From: an uncultured Eubacteriales bacterium
Lineage (GTDB): Bacteria > Bacillota > Clostridia > Oscillospirales > CAG-272
DNA length: 37,828 nucleotides
Direction: 5' to 3'
Assembly: GCA_934394585.1 (NCBI GenBank)
Contig: CAKRQU010000019.1
Span: 1 to 37,828, forward strand
Shown here: positions 32,410 to 37,828 of the stretch, piece after piece
How positions within the stretch are numbered: the first letter of the stretch is position 1
How the letters are laid out: the number at the start of each line of letters is the position of its first letter
Notes under the pieces: generated by a model
Databases searched by the model: none
What the model was told of the DNA's origin: nothing
Seen by the model: the letters and a program-made list of their open reading frames with translations, nothing else
Translations under genes and position numbers: made by a program

Positions 32410-33447
32410 TTACACATTTGTATAACCCTTGAGCGTCTTTATTGTATTATAAACACCATCTACATGGCTTCTTTCATAGCCGTGGCTGGCATAAACGCCC
32501 GCGCCGATAAGCCCGTGGCGGATATCGTATCCCGCGCGGAGCGTGGCTTCCACATCGGAACCGTAATGAGGATAAACATCCACGGCATAATCCGCGCCCT
32601 CTTTTTTCGCCGCCTCTATCAGCCTGCCTACTATCTTGTAATCATAAGGTCCGCCGCTGTCTTTTGCGCATATCGAAACCTGTCTTTCCGTGCAGGAAAG
32701 CCCGTTTCCGACGCAACCCATATCTACGCTTATCGCCTCGGTTACGCCAGCCGGAACGGAAGCCGAACCGCCGTGACCGACCTCTTCATATACCGTGACA
32801 TGAACATAAACGTGCCTTTCGGGCACGATTTTGTTGTCCGAAAGATATTTTGCATATCCGAGAAGAATGCCCACGGAAAGTTTGTCATCGAGAAAGCGGC
32901 TTTTGATATATCCCGACGCCGTTATTTTTGCGCGCGGGTCAAAGCATACTATATCGCCCACCTCTATGCCGAGCTTTTTCGTGTCGTCTGCCGAATTTAC
33001 ATCTTCGTCTATCACCACCTCCGTGGTATCGAAATTCCGCACGGTGTCACTGTAGCTTCCGTTTACATGGACGGAAGCATCGCAAAGCTGCAATGTGCCC
33101 TCGTAAACCTTGCCATCGCGCGTATAAATGCGCACATTTTCCGCCTCACCGTTATTGGCATTCATGCCGCCGAGAGGAGTAAGGCGCAACCTGCCGTCGC
33201 CTTTTATCTCGCAGACCATGGCGCCGAGCGTATCCGTATGCGCTTCCAGCAAAAGTCCCTCGCCCGTGCCGCCGAGATCCGCTATTATACCGCCTTTTTC
33301 CGTGGTTTTTGCATGAAAACCGAGCGCCTCAAATTCGTTTTTCACCCATTTTGCCGCTTTTTCCGTATAGCCGGAGGGGCTGTCCGTACCGATCAGCTCA
33401 ATGGCTTTTTTGGCGGCAAATTCTGCATATTTACGTTCAAGTTCCAT
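32410..33447 (-). CDS. M42 family metallopeptidase
   Basis: M42 enzymes are cobalt or zinc aminopeptidases forming large tetrahedral complexes in the cytoplasm and trimming peptides. The 345-residue product has the expected ligands: His70 in LLLEAHTDTLG, Asp187/188 in RFLDDKLSVG, Glu221/222 in VYEEVGHGG, Asp242 in SVDMG, and a C-terminal His in YASHGYERSH. Length is typical. Substrate preference (glutamyl, leucyl or other) cannot be decided. GGAGG lies 11 bases before the ATG. It is monocistronic, with its own promoter and terminator, divergent from the DUF1538 cluster. Confidence 0.92.
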   Translation of the reverse strand: MELERKYAEFAAKKAIELIGTDSPSGYTEKAAKWVKNEFEALGFHAKTTEKGGIIADLGGTGEGLLLEAHTDTLGAMVCEIKGDGRLRLTPLGGMNANNGEAENVRIYTRDGKVYEGTLQLCDASVHVNGSYSDTVRNFDTTEVVIDEDVNSADDTKKLGIEVGDIVCFDPRAKITASGYIKSRFLDDKLSVGILLGYAKYLSDNKIVPERHVYVHVTVYEEVGHGGSASVPAGVTEAISVDMGCVGNGLSCTERQVSICAKDSGGPYDYKIVGRLIEAAKKEGADYAVDVYPHYGSDVEATLRAGYDIRHGLIGAGVYASHGYERSHVDGVYNTIKTLKGYTNV

Positions 33448-33487
33448 ATTTTAGATATCCTCCGTTTTTATCCGAAATATTTGTTTT

Positions 33488-33516
33488 ATAATAGCATATT
33501 TTCCCTTTGCAGTCAA
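33488..33516 (-). promoter_or_regulatory. Promoter of the M42 peptidase gene
   Basis: On the minus strand TTGACT (33511-33516), 17-base spacer, TATTAT (33488-33493), 41 bases before the start codon. Confidence 0.75.
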
Positions 33517-33587
33517 TAGGCTTATTATATAATGTATATTTATGAATATTTTGAAAATTTTATGCATTTATGCATTTTTATGTTGAT

Positions 33588-33616
33588 TTGACCTCTTATA
33601 TATGGTAAAATATAAT
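33588..33616 (+). promoter_or_regulatory. Promoter of the DUF1538 cluster
   Basis: TTGACC (33588-33593), 17-base spacer, TATAAT (33611-33616), 27 bases before the TTG start at 33643. Just upstream, ATGCAT occurs twice (33562-33567 and 33570-33575) in an AT-rich stretch, a possible operator. Confidence 0.75.
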
Positions 33617-33642
33617 AGAATAACTATGGGAGGTATACATTA

Positions 33643-35175
33643 TTGAATCCGAAACTGAAAGAAAAAACCGGCGAATCACTTTCCGCTGTTTTGCCGATAA
33701 CGGCGATAGTTTTCATTTTATGCATAACTATAACGCCGATACCCGCAGCGCTGCTGATGCTGTTTTTTGCGGGAGCTTTTCTGCTCGTGCTCGGCATGGG
33801 ATTTTTCACGCTGGGTGCCGATATGGCTATGATGCCGATAGGCGAGCAGGTGGGCGTTCAGCTGGCAAAAAGCAAAAAAATCCCCTTTATAGCGCTCTGC
33901 TGCTTTGTTATCGGCGCGGTGATAACCATAGCCGAGCCTGATTTGCAGGTGCTGGCGGGGCAGGTACCCGGCGTGCCGAATATGGTCCTCATTTTCGCCG
34001 TGGCGGGCGGAGTGGGAATTTTTCTCGTGCTCGCTTTTTTGCGCAGCCTTTTCGGCTGGAGCCTTTCCGCCATGCTGATAGTATGCTATGCGGTGGTTTT
34101 TACCGCTACGGCTTTCATCCCGAAAAGCTTTATCGCCATGGCTTTTGATTCCGGCGGCGTCACCACGGGACCGATGACGGTTCCCTTCATCATGGCGCTC
34201 GGTCTGGGTCTGGGCACGATGGGCAAAAATCACAACGAGGGCGGCGACAGCTTCGGTCTGGTCGCGCTCTGCTCCGTGGGACCGATCATATCCGTGCTTA
34301 TTCTCGGGCTGGTTTACGGCTCGGACGGCGGTACATATACTCCCCTTGATATACCTTCCGTGGAAACCACGCGCGATCTCGCCGTGATATTCGGTGAAAA
34401 ACTGCCCGAATATGTAAAAGAAGTATTCACGGCGATTTTCCCCATAGTGGTGTTTTTCGGCATTTTCCAGATATTTTTCCTGAAAATGCGCCGCAGACAG
34501 CTCGTGAAAATACTCATCGGTCTGCTCTATACTCTCGTCGGACTCACTCTTTTCCTGACGGGTGTGAATGTAGGCTTTATGCCCGTGGGTAATTATCTCG
34601 GCAGCGAGCTTGCAAAACTCGATTACAATTTCATTATGATACCTCTCGGTATGCTCATAGGCTATTTCATAGTAAAAGCCGAGCCTGCCGTTATCGTGCT
34701 GAACAAGCAGGTGGAAGATATCACGCAGGGCGCCATTTCCCAGAAAACCATGATGATAGGGCTTTCCGTAGGCATGGCGGCTTCCGTGGGCATATCCATG
34801 CTGCGCGTGCTCACGGGAATACCGATACTCTGGTTTCTCATCCCCGGATATGCGATAGCGCTGGGACTCAGCTTTGTCACGCCGAAAATATTCACCTCCA
34901 TCGCATTTGACTCGGGCGGCGTGGCGTCCGGTCCCATGACGGCTACGTTCCTTTTGCCCTTTGCCATGGGCGCATGCGAAGCGCTGGGCGGAAATATACT
35001 CACGGATGCTTTCGGCATAGTGGCCATGGTAGCCATGACGCCGCTCATCATCATTCAGATAATAGGCGTGCTCTACAAAGTAAAGACCACGGTAAAGAGT
35101 CGCGCACCGCAGATAAGCGAAGCGGAGCTGGAAAACGAAGTAATAGACCTTTCTCTGGAAAAGGAGGATATATAA
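33643..35175 (+). CDS. DUF1538 multi-pass membrane protein
   Basis: The 510-residue product is an integral membrane protein of the DUF1538 family, predicted transporters without a known substrate. It is internally duplicated: FDSGGVTTGPMT (about residue 169 onward) recurs as FDSGGVASGPMT (about residue 422 onward), each followed by a long helix, and GADMAMMPIGEQVG in the first half corresponds to GVNVGFMPVGNYLG in the second. Each half has about six helices. The start is TTG at 33643, nine bases after GGGAGG; no in-frame ATG fits better. Its stop is one base before the next gene, a PII-like protein whose ribosome binding site lies in its last codons. PII proteins commonly gate transporters, so regulated transport is the likely theme. 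Confidence 0.88.
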   Translation: MNPKLKEKTGESLSAVLPITAIVFILCITITPIPAALLMLFFAGAFLLVLGMGFFTLGADMAMMPIGEQVGVQLAKSKKIPFIALCCFVIGAVITIAEPDLQVLAGQVPGVPNMVLIFAVAGGVGIFLVLAFLRSLFGWSLSAMLIVCYAVVFTATAFIPKSFIAMAFDSGGVTTGPMTVPFIMALGLGLGTMGKNHNEGGDSFGLVALCSVGPIISVLILGLVYGSDGGTYTPLDIPSVETTRDLAVIFGEKLPEYVKEVFTAIFPIVVFFGIFQIFFLKMRRRQLVKILIGLLYTLVGLTLFLTGVNVGFMPVGNYLGSELAKLDYNFIMIPLGMLIGYFIVKAEPAVIVLNKQVEDITQGAISQKTMMIGLSVGMAASVGISMLRVLTGIPILWFLIPGYAIALGLSFVTPKIFTSIAFDSGGVASGPMTATFLLPFAMGACEALGGNILTDAFGIVAMVAMTPLIIIQIIGVLYKVKTTVKSRAPQISEAELENEVIDLSLEKEDI

Positions 35176-35176
35176 T

Positions 35177-35902
35177 ATGCATATAAAACTTGCGGTAGCT
35201 ATTCTCAGACGCGGAAACGGCAATGCGGCAAGCACTGTGATACATGCTCATGATGCGGCATTTCCCCTCGTGATCCGCGGGCACGGCACGGCGAGCTCGG
35301 ATATCATGGATATGCTCGGGCTGGACGAACCGGAAAAAGATGTCGTTTTATGTGTGGTAAACGGAGAGAATGCGAAAGCGCTTCTCGAAGATTACAGTAA
35401 AAAAATGCGTTTTGAAAAGCCCGGCGCGGGTATAGCATTTGCTTTGCCGCTTTCGGGTATAAGCCGCGCACTTTCCGAAGCGGTGGGATCGCCCTCGGAC
35501 AAAACGGAAAAGAAAGAAGAGGAGAAATGTATGGAATACAATGAAAATACCGTAAATACAGAGCAGCATTACGAGCTGATTCTCGTCGCCACGAGCGGCG
35601 ATGCCACGGATATTGTCGTGAAAGCGGCAAAGGAAGCCGGTGTGCGCGGAGGCACGGTATGCCGCGCAAGAGAAGCGGAGCTCGGCAAGAAAATTTTCGG
35701 CATAACGATACAGCCGGAAAAAGAAATAGTTTTCATGCTGGTGCCCGCCGAAATACGTCAGAATGTAATGAAAGCGATATGTGCCGCGGTTCTCACGGAA
35801 ACAGGCGAGCATGCGCTCACATTCTCTCTGCCGGTAACGGATGTCATAGGTCTGCACAAGGATAAAAACGAGAGCGAAACGGAAGCTCACGACGAAAAAT
35901 AA
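35177..35902 (+). CDS. Tandem PII-like (GlnB-type) regulatory protein
   Basis: The 241-residue protein appears to contain two ferredoxin-like PII domains. The first (about 1-105) starts HIKLAVAILRRGNG and includes a PEKDVVLCVV strand; the second (about 128-232) starts YELILVATSGDATDIVVKAA, continues with AGVRGGTVCRAREAE, and has PEKEIVFMLVP at the matching place. A charged, probably flexible linker joins them. PII proteins sense nucleotides or metabolites and bind transporters; partner here is presumably the DUF1538 protein encoded one base upstream. The classical uridylylation Tyr and the ATP-binding signature are not evident, so the ligand is open. An AAGAGGAG plus ATG at 35531 inside the linker suggests that the second domain may also be made alone. 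Confidence 0.8.
   Translation: MHIKLAVAILRRGNGNAASTVIHAHDAAFPLVIRGHGTASSDIMDMLGLDEPEKDVVLCVVNGENAKALLEDYSKKMRFEKPGAGIAFALPLSGISRALSEAVGSPSDKTEKKEEEKCMEYNENTVNTEQHYELILVATSGDATDIVVKAAKEAGVRGGTVCRAREAELGKKIFGITIQPEKEIVFMLVPAEIRQNVMKAICAAVLTETGEHALTFSLPVTDVIGLHKDKNESETEAHDEK
35516..35533 (+). promoter_or_regulatory. Possible internal ribosome binding site and start codon
   Basis: AAGAGGAG is followed after six to seven bases by an in-frame ATG (35531-35533) exactly at the boundary between the two PII-like domains. Initiation here would yield a 123-residue single-domain protein. The linker codes for Lys and Glu repeats, which by chance create purine-rich runs, so this needs testing. Confidence 0.4.
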
Positions 35903-35923
35903 GACATTTCACGGAGGAAGGCA

Positions 35924-36802
35924 ATGAAAAAACATCCGAAAAAAGATCTGAAAAAAGATATAAAAGATCTCGCCAAAAAGGAGCTTGCCTCGCGCAGCAA
36001 AGCCGTGACAGCGGTATATATAGTACTGCGCGTGCTTGTGATAGCGGCTTTTATCCGCAGTATAATGCTGGGAAATTTCGAAAACGCTTTTGTCTGCGTG
36101 CTGGTGCTTTTCCTATTTTTCCTGCCGTCTATCGTGGAGAAAAAATTACATATAGATCTGCCGGATACTCTGGAAATAATAATACTGGTATTTATTTTCG
36201 CAGCGGAAATACTCGGCGAGCTCCAGGGATATTTTATCCAGTATTCGCATTGGGATACCGTTTTGCATACCACATGGGGATTTCTCTGCGCGGCGATGGG
36301 TTTTTCACTCGTTGACATACTGAACAGAAATTCCAGAATAAAATTCAATCTTTCTCCCGCATTTGTCGCCGTGGTGGCTTTCTGTTTTTCCATGACGGTG
36401 GGCGTATTCTGGGAATTTTTCGAATTCGGCATGGACAGACTTTTCTGCAAAGATATGCAGAAAGATACGATAATAACAAATATTTATTCCACTCTGCTCG
36501 ATCCCACAAAGCAAAATATTCCTTTTGCCGTGAAAGGGATAACGGAAACGAGCGTAAACGGCGAATTGCTCCTGTCGGGAGGTTATCTCGATATCGGTCT
36601 GTATGACACGATGGAAGATCTTTTCGTAAACTTCATAGGCGCATTTACTTTCAGCATCATCGGATATTTCTATATCAAAAAGCGCGGCGACGGCAAAATA
36701 GCCCGTCAGTTTATCCCCACTCTCGCCGACGGCGCGGGCGACGATAAAAAAGAAAATGCCGCGGAAAACGAAATAAAAACCACAGAAAAAGGTGAAAAAT
36801 AA
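35924..36802 (+). CDS. Conserved multi-pass membrane protein, unknown function
   Basis: The 292-residue protein opens with a Lys-rich cytoplasmic segment, followed by about six to seven membrane helices and a charged C-terminal tail. Conserved-looking intramembrane residues include SHWDTVLHTTWGF (about 106-118), VFWEFFEFGMD (about 162-172) and a late DTMEDL (about 228-233). Such His-x-x-x-Gly, Trp-Glu-x-x-Glu and Asp-Thr-x-x-Asp patterns recall the YjdF/DUF2238 membrane proteins, but I hold that loosely. GGAGG lies about seven bases before the ATG. It follows the PII-like gene by 21 bases and touches the next gene, so it belongs to the same operon. Confidence 0.7.
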   Translation: MKKHPKKDLKKDIKDLAKKELASRSKAVTAVYIVLRVLVIAAFIRSIMLGNFENAFVCVLVLFLFFLPSIVEKKLHIDLPDTLEIIILVFIFAAEILGELQGYFIQYSHWDTVLHTTWGFLCAAMGFSLVDILNRNSRIKFNLSPAFVAVVAFCFSMTVGVFWEFFEFGMDRLFCKDMQKDTIITNIYSTLLDPTKQNIPFAVKGITETSVNGELLLSGGYLDIGLYDTMEDLFVNFIGAFTFSIIGYFYIKKRGDGKIARQFIPTLADGAGDDKKENAAENEIKTTEKGEK

Positions 36803-37501
36803 ATGGATTATCTATATCTTATTCTCGTGCTGCCCGCGGTGATTTTTTCACTCTGGGCGAGCGCAAAGGTAAATCTCACATTCAAAAAATATTCGCGTGT
36901 GCCTTCCATGCGGGGCATCAGCGGAGCCGAAGCGGCACGCCGTGTACTCGACGCAAACGGATTACAGCACATCCGTATAGAGAAAATTCCCGGAAATCTG
37001 ACGGATCATTATGACCCGCGCGCCGATGTGATACGTCTTTCGGAAAGCGTATATGACAATACTTCCGTGGCGGCGATAGGCGTGGCTTGTCACGAAGCGG
37101 GGCATGCCGTTCAGCATGCGAAAAATTATGTTCCCGTGAAAATACGCGCGGCGATTATCCCCGTTACAAATATCGGTTCGCGTCTCGCTCTGCCGCTGAT
37201 ACTTATCGGTATCATTTTCAGCGCGCTTTCTCCGCAGATAATCGCGCTGGCTTACGCAGGCGTGGCATGCTATGGGCTTTGCACGGTTTTTCAGCTCGTC
37301 ACATTGCCCACGGAATTTGACGCGAGCAAACGCGCGCTGCGCTGTATAGAAAGCTACGGCATACTCGGCACGGACGAAATTTCGGGCGCACGCCGTGTGC
37401 TTACCGCGGCGGCGATGACTTATGTGGCGGCACTTGCCGTTTCACTCATGCAGCTGCTCCGCCTTTTTCTCATCGTGGCGGGAAATTCCAGAAAAAGATA
37501 A
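36803..37501 (+). CDS. yugP: YugP-type membrane zinc metallopeptidase
   Basis: The 232-residue product matches the YugP family of neutral zinc peptidases: an N-terminal membrane helix (about 2-20), the motif HEAGHAVQH with His97, Glu98 and His101, then three more hydrophobic helices. The segments VPSMRGISGAEAARRVLD and GNLTDHYDPRADVIRLSE are typical. Length is normal. Biological substrate is unknown. The ATG starts directly after the upstream stop codon and the ribosome binding site AAAGGTGA lies in the preceding gene, so translation is coupled. A strong terminator follows. Confidence 0.9.
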   Translation: MDYLYLILVLPAVIFSLWASAKVNLTFKKYSRVPSMRGISGAEAARRVLDANGLQHIRIEKIPGNLTDHYDPRADVIRLSESVYDNTSVAAIGVACHEAGHAVQHAKNYVPVKIRAAIIPVTNIGSRLALPLILIGIIFSALSPQIIALAYAGVACYGLCTVFQLVTLPTEFDASKRALRCIESYGILGTDEISGARRVLTAAAMTYVAALAVSLMQLLRLFLIVAGNSRKR

Positions 37502-37515
37502 AGGTTTGAGAAGAA

Positions 37516-37543
37516 AAAAGAGAGCCGTCGGCTCTCTTTTTTG
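37516..37543 (+). terminator. Terminator of the DUF1538-yugP operon
   Basis: AAAAGAGAGCC (37516-37526) pairs with GGCTCTCTTTT (37530-37540) over 11 bp with loop GTC, followed by more T residues. Confidence 0.9.
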
Positions 37544-37546
37544 TTT

Positions 37547-37828
37547 CTCTTTGCCAAGAGGGGGCGGGCGACTGCGGTCGCCCGAGGTACGATCGCGCTT
37601 TTTTATAAAAGCGCAGGAAAAGTTAGTTTTTCTCCCGCAGGAGAACGGGGTGTACTTTTCACTGACGAAAAGTACCAAAAGTCAAAAAGAGGAAGGTATT
37701 CCTCTTTTGAACTCTTTCTTTGTCGCCTCGCGGCGACCAGTGCGAACATATTGCCCCGACAGTCCGACCATAGACTAAACCGGAAGTATGGTTCAGACCC
37801 CCGCTTAACACAGACTTTAGTCTGTTCA
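37547..37828 (+). repeat. Complex stem-loop repeat, copy C (cut by window end)
   Basis: This starts directly after the yugP terminator and fills the rest of the window, with no gene. Modules in copy A order are CTCTT-TGCC-AAGAG, GGGCGAC-TGCG-GTCGCCC (37566-37583), TTCTCC-CGCA-GGAGAA (37630-37645), GTACTTTTC-ACTGAC-GAAAAGTAC (37652-37675), AAAAGAGGAA-GGTA-TTCCTCTTTT (37685-37708), and the first 107 bp of the core (37722-37828). The rest lies outside. Confidence 0.85.

Overview
The window reads as chromosomal DNA of a Bacillota bacterium, most likely an anaerobic Clostridia member of gut or rumen type. The basis is the WalRK-YycHI cluster, the sporulation-class genes yqfC, yqfD and ylbJ, the Firmicutes gene order phoH-ybeY-era-recO, SdaAA/SdaAB iron-sulfur serine dehydratase, and strong AAGGAGG ribosome binding sites. 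I cannot name a genus. Base composition looks close to even over most genes; one island around 16.6-18.0 kb is visibly AT-richer.

Layout. (1) 1-121: a near-consensus leftward promoter with an A/T-rich UP-like element and a leader resembling rRNA leaders, so an rRNA operon may start just outside the left edge. (2) 122-6787, minus strand: yqfC, yqfD, phoH, ybeY, era, an EamA-type half transporter, recO, a cyclodeaminase-family gene and folD. (3) 6852-16236, plus strand: a YlbJ-like membrane protein, a small Cys-rich protein, mutS2, then rhamnulokinase, rhamnose isomerase and an intracellular GH78 alpha-L-rhamnosidase. (4) 16237-18142: a short promoter/small-ORF/terminator unit and an AT-rich secreted-protein gene broken by one frameshift. 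(5) 18209-20793, minus: htpG and an sce7726-type putative nuclease. (6) 21668-31271, minus: nine tightly packed genes, DUF3810, a secreted unknown, walR, walK, walH, walI, murA, sdaAB and sdaAA, probably one transcription unit with a promoter at 31311-31339 and a terminator at 21636-21667. (7) 32410-37501: an M42 peptidase (minus), then a plus-strand cluster of DUF1538 membrane protein, a double PII-like regulator, a multi-pass membrane protein and a YugP-type zinc peptidase.

Between the genes lie three copies of a complex non-coding repeat (20818-21619, about 31390-32345, 37547 to the right edge). They are built from short modules, nearly all stem-loops. A 416-bp core occurs in two complete copies of identical length, in opposite orientations, and a third copy is cut by the window end. 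Several modules keep constant flanks while the stem-loop between them is replaced by an unrelated but still perfectly paired one. This is the strongest candidate for something undescribed.

Other points of interest: a FolD lacking two residues needed for cyclohydrolase activity next to a cyclodeaminase/cyclohydrolase-family gene that could supply it; and a DUF1538 membrane protein coupled to a tandem PII-like protein with what looks like an internal translation start.
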